Below are positions 9,149-19,482 of a stretch of DNA of 23,315 nucleotides, one piece after another. Position 1 is the stretch's first letter, and each line of letters starts with the position of its first letter. The stretch lies in contig JAFISE010000317.1 of NCBI GenBank assembly GCA_022560025.1, positions 1 through 23,315 of the forward strand, given 5' to 3'. Made by a program: the position numbers and the translations under genes. Origin of the DNA: Stagonosporopsis chrysanthemi. Lineage: Eukaryota > Ascomycota > Dothideomycetes > Pleosporales > Didymellaceae. Under the pieces are notes generated by a model that saw nothing but the letters and a program-made list of their open reading frames with translations, had not been told where the DNA came from and ran no database searches.

Positions 9149-11354
9149 ATGCAAGCAGGAGATGAACATGGCGCCTCGCCAGGAATGTACCGCTCCAAGA
9201 GGACCCGGTACGCGTCACGAGCATGGTGAGCGCGCTGATCGCACTACTGGAGATCGAGTATGCTGATCTTTGAGAGCAAAGAGTGTCAGCGACGCAAAGT
9301 CAAATGTGACGGTAGCAGCCCATGTGCTCGATGTTTGGGGCAGTGCTTTGCATGCACATACGGACCGCCAGCTCGACGGACATCCGCCAGACACGCGTAA
9401 GAGACACACAGCCTCTACCCAACTATACTGACAGGCTTGTACACAGAAATGGGTCAGTCTATCCAAAAAATATTCGAGGGAATTTGATAGGAACTTCGTC
9501 CCGTGGTGAGAACGACGGTGGTCCTTCGAGGCCTTTAGCTCCAGATTCGAGTTTCACTCTCGACAATTCATCTTCTTCTTCACGCGAGAAAGTAACAAGA
9601 AGGGTTCCTGATATTGCTCTGCATCAATCTCTCTTGGAACATCCCACTGATGCGCCTGACTTCAGTGGGCCAACATCCACCGAATACACATTCAACGCTG
9701 TGAATGGAAAACTTCGAGATATGGGTATGCAATCAGCGATCCCAGATCGCCATCTAGGCTCCAGTCTGCCACCCACATCTTCAGGTAGACTTGCGCAGTA
9801 TGGTCCATTCATGAAACTGCTGACCATGGATCCTCTCTGGGACATGACGAGAGAAGATGCTCATATCTTGATCGACGATTGGTCCGAGGGTCTCGGGACT
9901 GTGTATCCTATCGTCGCTCATCAGGTGTTGGTGGGTACGGCAAACAAGGTGTTTGATGCTCTTGACAAAGCACGGAGAGGTGGCCTCAGAGACATGGGGG
10001 GATCAGTGGCCGAAGCGCTCTTTGATCACGACACGAACAAACTGAAGATTGTCCTTGCAATCGGCATGACGAAAGAGGCTGGTGGACGAGAGCATCAGGC
10101 ACAAAGGTTGTTTCAGAGTACATCTGAAGCAGTAGAGGGCCTGATCTGGAATCCTGAAGGTCTTCAGGGCATACAGCTTCTCTTCTTGGTGGTAAGTGCC
10201 TATTGTTCCCATGACTGGCTTCGCAATTGACCATGTAGGCCATGTATCACTATCACTTAAATGAGGAGGTTCGGACTGGGCGATGCATAGCTTTTGCAGC
10301 ACGCCTCTGTCTCGAAACAGGATTGCACCGCCGGTCCACACTTGAAAGGATCTTTCCAGATACCGCAAGATGTGTCGATGCATTACAGGCCTTCTGGGCT
10401 GTCTATATGCTTGAGAGACGACTCAGCTTAGGACAAGGGATCCCCTTTTCGATTCAGGACTCCTACGTTGACTGTACAATATACGCAATCGATCTCGCGA
10501 ACCCGCTGCTGACGTCACTTCTGCAGTGGACACGGCTTGCAGGGAAGACGTGGCATGCATTAAACAACCAGGTCGAGAAATCATACGAAGCAAGGGTCGA
10601 GGAGATTGACTATCTCGACTATGAAATCACGAAGTGGTTTGATGAGCTCCCAGAGGAGTACCGAATGAAGGATAGCGCATTGTGGCCGATTCAACAACCG
10701 ACCTACTACCATTCTGTTTTCTTTGTCAGGAAAAGTCACCTTCGCAATCTCATCTACCGACCGATATTACAGCTCCCAGTCAAGACTGATCAGCATGAGC
10801 CAATCTTACTCAAGGCCATTGAGATCTCGAGAGATACTGTTCGCACGCTGTATCATCTGAACGAACAAACACGCCTCATTCGTACACATCCGATGTTCTT
10901 TCAGCAGCTTCTGCTTACAGCTTTCGGCAACATGTTGCTTGCAGTTGTTAGTACGGGGCCCAAGATCAGGAGCAGTACACGCGAAGAGTTCGACATGTTT
11001 CTACAGCTTTTTCAACTACTGAGCTCCGAGTGTGCTGCACTGAGGCAGACCTGGCACCGCCTCCAAGGATTGCGTGACTTGCACACCAAGTTGGGCCACT
11101 CCGAACGCGGTATGCCCACTCCACAGCCATCTGATGCAACTTCCATACCTCAGCGCAAAGCGTTAACGACCCTGTCTTTCGATGATATATTTCCGGGTGT
11201 TGACTTACCGCCAACGCTGGAAAATTCGGGCAACGCAATCGATCACTCTAATAACCCAACGGACCAACACGGCTGGGAGTTTCTGCACGAAGGCCTCCTT
11301 GATCTGGAGAAATTGTTCGACTTCCCTTTTCTCGGTTACGGTAGCTGGACTTGA
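9149..11354 (+). CDS. Zn2Cys6 fungal transcription factor
   Basis: Four exons, 9149-9225, 9277-9396, 9447-10191 and 10239-11354, encode 685 residues. The zinc cluster is C26-x2-C29-x6-C36-x5-C42-x2-C45-x6-C52, within ACKECQRRKVKCDG, followed by a basic tail. Intron 1 splits the first cysteine codon (TG/C), so an unspliced reading loses that ligand. The rest contains a fungal-specific transcription-factor middle domain (roughly residues 175-450), with LQGIQLLFLVAMYHYH at the intron 3 junction and the typical WAVYMLERRLSLGQGIPF. Such proteins are nuclear DNA-binding dimers recognising CGG triplets. The position beside the MFS/P450/SDR/MDR genes suggests a pathway-specific activator. The ATG at 9185 is a possible alternative start, leaving the zinc cluster intact. 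Confidence 0.9.
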
Positions 11355-12039
11355 GGGCTCAGTGTCAACGCTGCGTGCTCGTAAGAGGCGCGGGGGGCAT
11401 TTACCGTGCTCGCGCACCTGATGACCACGAGTCGGAAGATGTCTGCCTTGCTGCCTGTCAGAATCACAAGACCGCCTGGCAATAATTACGCCTTGGGTCA
11501 GGCTATTCTATCCCGCGTACCTCTTCAATAGATTGTGTGATTTCACCATCGGGGTATTCGCGAGGGCAGCGCAAATGACAAAGGCATTTTCCTAGTGTCA
11601 GTGACACGTGGACAGCATGTTCGCCGGCCATGCAACCTCCGTATTGACCTGATAGATACACATGCTCAAAAATGACTTTTCCTCACCTCGTGTGCTGCAA
11701 TTCCTCCTGCAAGGCGTTAGATAATAGACACAAATGCCTTCTCTTCGATCCGGCCATCAATACGTAGTACGTTCTCATCTACTCATGCCGTTCCCGCTAT
11801 GTAACTGTTCTAGTGCTCGTGGTTCAACATCACGCATGATCTGCTATCCTTGTGGAAACACGAGATTGCAGCAGCGTCAGAACGTTTTCTGTATGCACAC
11901 TTCTCACAGGCACTGACATATGGGGAAATGTTTCTCACTCCGCTTGGACGTGGCTCATTCCCGACGAAAATACGTAACAAACAGCAACCACTACGGGCCG
12001 CCTCAAGAACGTTTTGGATCTATCGGATGCCGACACAAT
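11355..12039. other. Intergenic region, no recognisable gene
   Basis: Downstream of the regulator. Open frames are short and lack motifs. A minor possibility is that the 5' end of the following transcription-factor relic reaches back to about 11830 (a segment reading LLSLWKHEIAAASERF), but this could not be supported. Confidence 0.5.
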
Positions 12040-12830
12040 TGTTCATGGTCAGCAGTACGAAGCTCAATTTCAGGAAATTTCGGGCACACGCCCAAATTCA
12101 TGGTGTTGTATTGCGAGCGAAGTTATCAATGTATGCGATTAGGTGCTGGCACTTTGTCGTAGCGTCAGCGTTGACTCCCCAGATATCGAGGTCTCATCTT
12201 TGGAGCGGGCTTGAAATATACTCTGCGACATGTCAATTGCGCGGGAACTGCAAAAGGAGTTGGTAGCCATGGATTTCGCCATCCTGGTGCTACGTGAGGA
12301 AGCCCAAAGATTTCCGGTTCAGACGAAAGATACGAACACGCCTATCTCACATCTACTACAGACTGCAGAAGCGTTTCGCGAGGCAGCCCTTCTACAGCTC
12401 CACTTGACGCTTAAAGAGCTTCCCGTGCTTAAATCCTTTCTGACAGTAACCTAGTCGTGCAAAGAGAGGCTAGTACACGCCGACTCCATCGCAATGACGT
12501 GATCTATAGACTGACCATAAAACTGGCGTCGATTGTAGAAAACATTCCTATTGAGTCCGGGAGTAGATCAGTCCATCCAATGCTGTACCTGGCAATGGTG
12601 ATTGGCCTGCGCAACACTGACTCGACATTCCTACACGACACGCACTCGACCCCTCAAAGCTCTGCAACAGAACACACTCGTCACTATCACCGCCCGATGA
12701 ACCTACATCTGAAGGCTTCGGAATTATTAAAGATCATCGAGTATTCAACCAGCAGTACCGTCTGTTGGTTCCAGACTCTTGGAGAGACTTCTCCCGATGC
12801 GTTGTTGTAGTCATGATGCATCCCACATAT
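12040..12830 (+). pseudogene. Relic of a fungal transcription factor (Fungal_trans_2-like C-terminal region)
   Basis: Two plus-strand segments in different frames match the order of conserved blocks in the PF11951-type transcription-factor domain. The first is HLLQTAEAFREAALLQLHL (12340-12410), like the family's H(L/I)LxTAEAYRxAALLQLY block. After a stop at 12452-12454 and a frame change comes LASIVENIPIESGSRSVHP (about 12525-12580), like the LLESIPxxSGxRxxQP block. Upstream and downstream similarity is weaker and interrupted by stops. No DNA-binding domain was found. The family call rests on memory of the block pattern, so confidence is moderate; that the region is broken is clear. Confidence 0.5.
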
Positions 12831-12949
12831 TCCAATGTTCTATCGGCGCAAAGCAAGTCATTGTACGCGATTTACACACCTCAAAACCATGTCCTCATCA
12901 TAGTTACCGCCGTCCATCGGGACCTCGGGATTCTGTACACATGAACAAG

Positions 12950-13232
12950 CTAGTGCAGTGATCCATTAATCCATCCCAATGCTGGCTGTGCGAGACGATT
13001 TATCAAAACGCGCATCTTGCTGAAGAACGGGTCTTTGTCAACACACGTGCCCCTCAACCGTCTTGGTTTTCCAGCGTCTGCAGAATCAAAAGCTCTCCGA
13101 AACTGCAGTGTTCTTGTATCATCAAACACGACACACGCTCCTGGGTTCAACTTCCTCTCACACAGGTAGGTAGCTTGATCGCTGCACCGAAGCATTGAAC
13201 TCGATGGCAGCCCGGCGCCACTGCTCGACCCT
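12950..13232 (-). pseudogene. Relic of a TauD/gamma-butyrobetaine-dioxygenase-like enzyme, C-terminal part
   Basis: The minus strand reads VEQWRRAAIEFNASVQRS (13229-13176). After a one-base frame change it continues CERKLNPGACVVFDDTRTLQ, a short block with RRAFD, and then LRGTCVDKDPFFSKMRVL. This matches the C-terminal part of Fe(II)/2-oxoglutarate dioxygenases of the gamma-butyrobetaine/trimethyllysine hydroxylase type. Members usually have Leu-His after the conserved Arg in this stretch, the His being the distal iron ligand; here it is Leu-Gln, which would abolish iron binding. The N-terminal two thirds, with the HxD motif, could not be found in the GC-rich sequence upstream (13240-13760). 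It is a dead fragment, possibly a former member of the neighbouring cluster. Confidence 0.65.
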
Positions 13233-14535
13233 GGTCATTCGGAGTTGAAAGGCCAAGACACGTAATGTGCAGGTCGTGTATGGTCTGTTCATGAGGCGAT
13301 GTCTCCCTGGCATACGCACGCACCCCACGTTCGCAGCGCAGAGACACCGGTTGCGGGAGCGCATGGCACCGGCCCTTGCGTGTGCCTTCGCGCGCCTTGA
13401 GTACGTCGACAGCACGGCTGGCCACATCTCTGTGCGATATGCGATGCAGAAAAGCCCACACGCGTTCTGGACGGGGGATGGATACTTCCCTGGCTGGGAG
13501 AAGAGCCACGGGCGCCGGCAGCTCACACCCATCTCACGCTGTGCGGAACCCACTGGCAGTGCACGTTCGGCCTGCCTGCTCGAGGGGAGTGGCGTGGTTC
13601 TCGTCGACTACGATGGGGTCCTTGATCTACAGCGCAGCCGGTCCGCAAGGCCCTGTCCAGATGTCGTCGTAGCGTTGCCACACCCACAGTCCGCATGACA
13701 TGGCATGGTTTGGAGCGCGTTCGACAGACCTCTACAGACGTCGACTCAGGATACTGCATACTTATACGGCGAAGCCTAAGCAGTCTATCAGGCAGTTTAT
13801 CAGGTTTCCAGTTCCCCGCCTTCCTCCGTTTGGGCGATCGACAGGGTGTAAGACTTTGGCGGCGTCGTATTTTTTTTTACTGAAGAGAGGAAGAAAAGCG
13901 CCCATATTGGTGTTGCTACGGGTAAGTAGCTGCGGCTCCACGCTCGCCTCCACGGTTGTCTGGGGAGGAGAAGAGAGTGACAAAAGCCCACAGGACCTAA
14001 GGGGGGAAAGCTACGGTCCTCCAGAGCCACGGGACTGTTCGCAGCAGGCGCCACGGTCGGAGAGGCATGTTTCCTGACGACGCTCTTGGAGCGCACGTGC
14101 TAGACCCAGCTGCCTGTCGAAGCGGTGGCAGCGAATAGTCTGCAAAACGTCTGTCTTCTGGAGAAGAGCGCCAAATACACCTGTGATAATTCTGGCGATG
14201 CCGGGACTGCTTGCTGTACTGGGAAGGCCACCCCAGATCTTGAATACGAGGCCGCTATGTGCAAGGACGAGCATCGCAACTAACATGCCGTTAGGCACCT
14301 GGGGCAGCTGCTCTGAATCCAGCTTCTGCATTGATTATTAGCCCCAGCCGCGCCAGTTTTCGAAAAACGTCAGGTGTTCAGAACTGATGGAACAATAGCG
14401 TTGGTTGGGTGTTCGCGTAATCAATCAAATTGGGTTTCAGTGGTATCTCGCAGTCTACAAAATGCGTCCCTTCAATATAATCTCGCAGAATGGGATCTTG
14501 CTGCGGGTGCACACCACCGCCGCCGCCCCCTCCCA
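13233..14535. other. Gene-poor, partly GC-rich region
   Basis: Several overlapping open frames exist on both strands (for example 13267-13698 +, 13158-13553 -, 14011-14331 -), but none shows a known motif, domain or convincing splice structure. The part to about 13760 is GC-rich, which inflates open frames. It may contain unrecognisable remains of the dioxygenase relic and the 3' UTR of the zinc-finger gene. Confidence 0.5.
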
Positions 14536-15004
14536 TTACGAAAAGTCACCGGGGAAGCACTTCTCCTTGGTCCACAGCTTCTGGTCGTGCGTCAACGCGT
14601 GGGCCTCCATCTGCGGCTTGTTGGTGGACACGAGTTCCTTGCGACAGTTCTGGCACTACAGTCGCCATGACAGCGTTAGAGGTTAGCTGAGTTTTTAATT
14701 TTCAAGTCGCGTGATTTGCCCTTGCACGCAAGTCCTAGATAGAAGAGCATGGGAACAAATTTTTTCTTTTTTTCAACTCTCCGCCGCGGGATTTCAGTTC
14801 TCGTACAATGGATGTCGGCTTGGGCGCCTTGACAGGAAGTCCGTTGGCCTTGACGGGCGCGCGGGTGCCGGCCTTCTCGGCCGCCTTGTGCTCGCGCTGG
14901 ACCTGGGGGTTGGGGCGGTTAGCTGGACGGCCTTTGGCCATGGCCATGAGCGATCGCGCAGAGGAGACGGAACAACGTACTCTGGCTTTCTTGGAAATCG
15001 GCAT
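14536..15004 (-). CDS. Small C2H2 zinc-finger protein
   Basis: Three exons, 14981-15004, 14807-14902 and 14536-14655, give 79 residues. Intron 1 (78 nt) has a GTACGT donor, GCTAAC branch and CCCCAG acceptor. Intron 2 (151 nt) has a GTACGA donor, GCTAAC branch and TGTAG acceptor. The basic N-terminus MPISKKARVQREHKAAEKAG leads into PVKANGLPVKAPKPTSI and then a single zinc finger C41-x2-C44-x14-H59-x3-H63, ending WTKEKCFPGDFS. It resembles short conserved fungal proteins of unknown role with one such finger; nucleic-acid binding or a ribosome/RNA link is possible but not shown. Because intron 1 is a multiple of three with no stop, an unspliced reading gives a longer N-terminus with no homology. 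It lies downstream of the ABC gene on the same strand. Confidence 0.8.
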
Positions 15005-15366
15005 TGTTGCAGTTGATCGTTGTTTTTTTTGCTGAGCAGAGGTGGAGAGATTGCACTGCGATGTTTTTTTGCGCGTAGATTTTCTGGTTTGGCGCTAACG
15101 CGAGCGGAGTGGCGGACCAATCGGACGTGTCAGGTGATGTTTGTTCCTAACTTCTCACTTCCCTACACGTGCACAGCAGCGACTGTTGCTTAACTTGAGT
15201 TGCACATGGGCTTGATTTTGATCACTAGGGGCGTATTACCAGTCGACCCAGTTTTCAACTGACCAAGTCGGGCTGCCAGACCTTCACCTTGTAACCATTG
15301 CGAACATGCCACACACGCCCGTCCAAGCCTCTAAAACGTGCCTATATTACAGTACTACGATTACAT
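15005..15366. other. Intergenic region: zinc-finger promoter and ABC transporter 3' end
   Basis: 362 bp with no supported gene. It includes T-rich runs near 15023 and 15065 just upstream of the zinc-finger start, as is common in fungal promoters, and should include the ABC gene's terminator. Confidence 0.5.
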
Positions 15367-18300
15367 TCAAGCCTGATCAAGCGACTGCGCCAAACACGTG
15401 GCGAAATACCTCCCCCTCAAACTCTGCAATTCCTCATGTGTCCCCATCTCCGCAATCCTGCCATCTTCCATCACGAAGATGACATCTGCGTGTCGAATCG
15501 TGCTCCTGTTGTCTAGTCAGCAACGCAACTCATCCAAAACCTCTGGGTTACTTACAGCCTATGCGCAACAGCGATCGTGGTCCGCGTCATGGCCGCCTCG
15601 TCCAGCGCCTTCTGCACGACTCGCTCGCTCTGCGTATCCAACGCGGACGTCGCTTCGTCAAGCAACAACAATCTCGGCTGGCGAATCAGCGCGCGGGCGA
15701 TGGCGATGCGCTGTCTCTGGCCGCCTGAGAACTGGAGGCCCTTGGAGCCGCACTGTGTGCTGAGGCCCTCGGGCAGCGACGAGATGAACTCCAATGCGTT
15801 GGCTTGCCGACAGGCTTCGTTGATTTCTGTTTCGGACGGGTCGTGTTCGAGACCGAGCGTGATGTTTTCGCGGACAGAGCCGAGGTAGAGAGGCGGCTCC
15901 TGTTGGACGAGGGACATGTAGCGGCGGTAGAGTTGCGGAGACATGAGCGAGACGTCGTGGTCGTCGAGCGTGATGCGGCCGGTGATGGGGTCGTAGAAGC
16001 GGAGGATGAGGGAGACGACTGTGCTCTTGCCGCAGCCAGAGGGTCCCACGAAGGCAGCGAACGTGCCCGATTCGATCTTCATGGAGATGCCTCTCAGTAC
16101 CCTGGAGGCGTTGCGCTGCTTGTATCTGAATTCGACGTCTTCCATAGCGATAGCGCCATCCGAAGAAGGCCCCTTTCCTGCAGTATCTTCTGATTCGCCG
16201 ATGTTGGGCTTGACTGTTCGCAGCCAAAGGATGTAGTTTGCGCTGCCCTTCGCTTTGGTAATGGAGGTGCTGTACTGGAAGAACTGCGCGACGCCCTGTC
16301 CTCCAAACACGATGGCGATGAAAATGACAAAAAACTGCGACACATTGTACTCGCCCTTAGCAATCAGCTGCGATCCATACCAGAAGCCCAGCGCCATGAC
16401 CAAGAAGTCAGCGGATTGCGAAAGCGCATACGGGATCAGAGCGAAAACGAGGTTTCGGACGACTTTCCCTGTGATGGACTGAAGTGTATCGCCATACTGA
16501 CGCAGGACGGTTGTCTCGAGTGTGAGCATGCTGACTGTCCGGATCGATGTGACGGCCTCTGTTGCGAGGCCCGCACTGCCCGAAAACTGTTCTTCCGTAG
16601 CAGCCTCCAGCTTCTGGTCGAGTCGAATGCGATAATACCCGGCAGCGACGATAATCGTCAAGCCGCCAAACACAAGTGTGAGTCCGAGTTTCCAGCCATA
16701 GGCTATTCCGAGCGCGCTGCTGCCTACAATGTTGACCAGGATGTTGAACATCAGACCCAGGTTTGCAGACATCAGCTCTTGCAGCGAAGTAGGCGCCGAT
16801 GACAACTTCGAAGACAATGCGCCCGAGGAGTTCTCCGGCCGATCGAAGAAGTCCTGGTCGAAGCTGACCATGCGCTCCACCATCTCCCGGCGATAGCGAT
16901 GCGTCAAGGTCTGTCCGATGCCATTGCAGGCCAGGCCAATCGCGAAGTAAGCAAACAGGTTGGCAAGCGCTAGCACGAAGAACATCAGCGCCCAGAAGTC
17001 GGCTTCGTCCTGGGCTTCGGATCCCTGCAAGGTGAAGACGCGGACGAGGCGCGAGAAGATGATGGCTTGGGCTGGGTAGGTGCCGCCGCCGATGATGCCG
17101 CCGATGATGGTCGCGGCGTACCAGTAGTAGAGGTCGCTGTTCTCTTTCAGCATGATCCATACACATTTGGCGAGAGAGTATCCAAGCGTGCCAGCCGCAA
17201 GCTGCTCTACTTCGCGCTCAAGCGCCTTCGTATCGTACGCGGACTGAGTCCGCTGCAAGGTGACTTTGCGATTCAAGTTGTTCTCGACTTGCTCTGTGTC
17301 CTGCAGTTCCTTTTTGAGATCTTCGTCGTTGGCTTTCGTCCCGAGGTCTTGCGCGCGAACCATGGCTGCGTACAAGCCGTCGCGTTCCAAAAGCTCGTGG
17401 TGCGTGCCTTGCTCGTACACTAGGCCGTCCTTCATGACAACGATGTTGTCGGCCGCCATGACAGTAGCCAGCTTGTGGGCGATGATCAAGGTGGTTTTGT
17501 TGATGGAAACACGGTTGAGCGCGCTCTGTACAACTTTCTCTGCGCGGGGATCCAACGCGCTGGTAGCTTCGTCGAACAACAGTACTTTCGGGTTTGACAC
17601 AATGCTACGGGCAATGGCAATACGCTGGCGCTGACCACCGCTCAGCATGCTGGCCCGCTCGCCGACCTGAGTCTGATAGCTCTCGGGCAGGGCGTCGATG
17701 AAGTCGTGCGCGTTGCTGTTCTTGCAAGCTTCCTGAATCATCTCCATCTGTTTCTCTTCAGGCAGGCTCTTTTGATCGCCGATCAGTCCCTTGGCAATGT
17801 TATCATATATAGTCCCTCGGAATAGCGTCGGTTCTTGCTGGATGAGGCGTATATTGCTGCGCAGCCATTTCGTGTTGTACTCAGCGATATCGCGACCATC
17901 GAAGAGGATCTCACCATCAGTGGGGTGATACCATCTCTCGAGCAGGCCCACGAGAGTCGATTTACCACAGCCACTCGGTCCCACCAGCGCCGTTGTCTTT
18001 CCAGCTGGGATAGACAGGTTCAGTCCCCGTAAGACCTGGGCGCTTGGCCGTGTGGGATACGCAAACTGCAGATTGCGGATTGAGATCTCGCCGACACAGT
18101 CAGGCGGCTGCAGTCCTTCAGATGAGAGAGGGTCGAGTGTCGACGGGCTGTCGATGATCGAGAACAGTTCACCAGCAGCTGAGGAGGCGTTGGTGATGGA
18201 CTGGAACTGCGGGAAGATCAGCAGCGTTGCGGTAGCGCCAACCACAACACTGAGCACAACAGTGAAGACGGTGCCAACGTCGGCGATCTCGCCGCTCTGG

Positions 18301-19482
18301 AACATGCGGAAGCCTTGCCAGAAAGCCAAGGCCGTACCAGACATGACCAAAAACGTCTGGCCGGAGAAAAGCACTCCATAGATGACCGACTTCTTGTTGC
18401 CTTCTTTATGCGCCCTTTGCAGGTATGTTTCGTACTTGTCAACAATCTTCTTCTGCGCCCCAAACGCATGGATCGTTCTGATGGAGCTGATTGCATCTTG
18501 CGCCAGCGTACCGGCCTGCGAGTAGATCTTGGTCTACGCGTGACCACCACAGTCAGTCAGCGAAAAAGGCATACACGGAGGGAACTCACAATCCTCGCCT
18601 CAATCGGCGCATCCAAGCCAATACAAACCCCCGTGATGAGAAAAATCGCCGGGATGATACTCATCACAATCAGCGCCAACTTCCACTGCACCGCCAGCGC
18701 CACGATAAACCCCGAGAAAAACAGCGACACGCCCTGCACACACGTGTACAGCTTCTCCGCAATTCCCTGGTTGATCCTATTCCCATCTGCAAAAAGTCCG
18801 CGTCAGCAAAACCCATAAAAAAAAACCCACAGAGCAAAGAAAGAAACAGGGGGCTCCTCACTCGTCGTCACCTGTCCCGCCGCGGAGCCACTCCCCTCCC
18901 TATCAAAATGCCCAACATCCTTTCTCAGCAACTTTTCCAAAAACTCCCTCCGCAGCGCACAAGTCGTGCGCGCCGCAGCGACGCACACGCACAGCGTGCT
19001 CACATAACCAATGACAAACCGCGCTACGAAGAGGTACACGAAGTACAGCACCAGGGCGTTGATGTCGGCTGTGAATTCCTCCCCCGACGACGACGGGCCC
19101 TGCCCCGAGGCTTGCTGGTTGAACGCAGAGGTCGACCGTCCGAAAACCAGCGTCATCAGGGGCAGGGCGGCGCCGACGGCGATGGCGCCGAGAAAGCCGA
19201 GGGCGTAGAGAAGGCGCGAGGTGCGTGTTGCATAGGTGAAGATGCGCTGTGGGGGGGGGGGGTGAGGGTTAGGTCACGTGGGGTGTGTCATGCTTGTTTT
19301 GCGGGCGGTGACTGTGGACGTACGAAGTAGTCTTTTAGAGTACCGTTTTTCTCTTCAGCAGCGGTTTGGGGCCGCTTTTCGTCTGCGCTTGAGCTCGCAT
19401 CGTCGGGGGCGGGTTTCGAGGTTTCGAGGTTTGCGGGTGTGGCGGGCGTGGGCGTGGGCTGCGAGGGCGGCGGAACGGTCAT
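15367..19482 (-). CDS. Full-size ABCB multidrug transporter (Mdr1/Pmd1/Ste6 type)
   Basis: Five exons, 19324-19482, 18862-19246, 18590-18786, 15556-18533 and 15367-15505, join to 1285 residues, the normal size for (TM6-NBD)2 exporters. A Pro/Ser-rich cytosolic N-terminus precedes the first membrane domain. NBD1 has Walker A GPSGCGKST (432-440), signature LSGGQ (544-548), Walker B VLLFDEATSALD (564-575) and an H-loop His near 600. A charged linker (about 645-700) leads to the second membrane domain. NBD2 has Walker A GPSGCGKST (1077-1085), signature FSGGQ (1182-1186), Walker B LLLLDEATSALD (about 1206-1217) and AHRL spanning the last intron. Both ATP sites look competent. Such proteins export lipophilic drugs, metabolites or peptides at the plasma membrane. 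All four introns have standard borders; intron 1 carries a C12 tract before its acceptor. Whether it belongs to the accessory cluster is doubtful, since its base composition follows the right half. Confidence 0.93.

Noticed and set aside
13267..13698. 143-residue open frame (+) and overlapping minus-strand frames in the GC-rich block
   Set aside because: Long frames on both strands are expected in GC-rich DNA; none shows a conserved motif.
14011..14331. 106-residue ATG open frame (-) with a hydrophobic stretch
   Set aside because: Only part is hydrophobic, the rest is Arg/Cys-rich chance sequence; no family resemblance and no supporting context.
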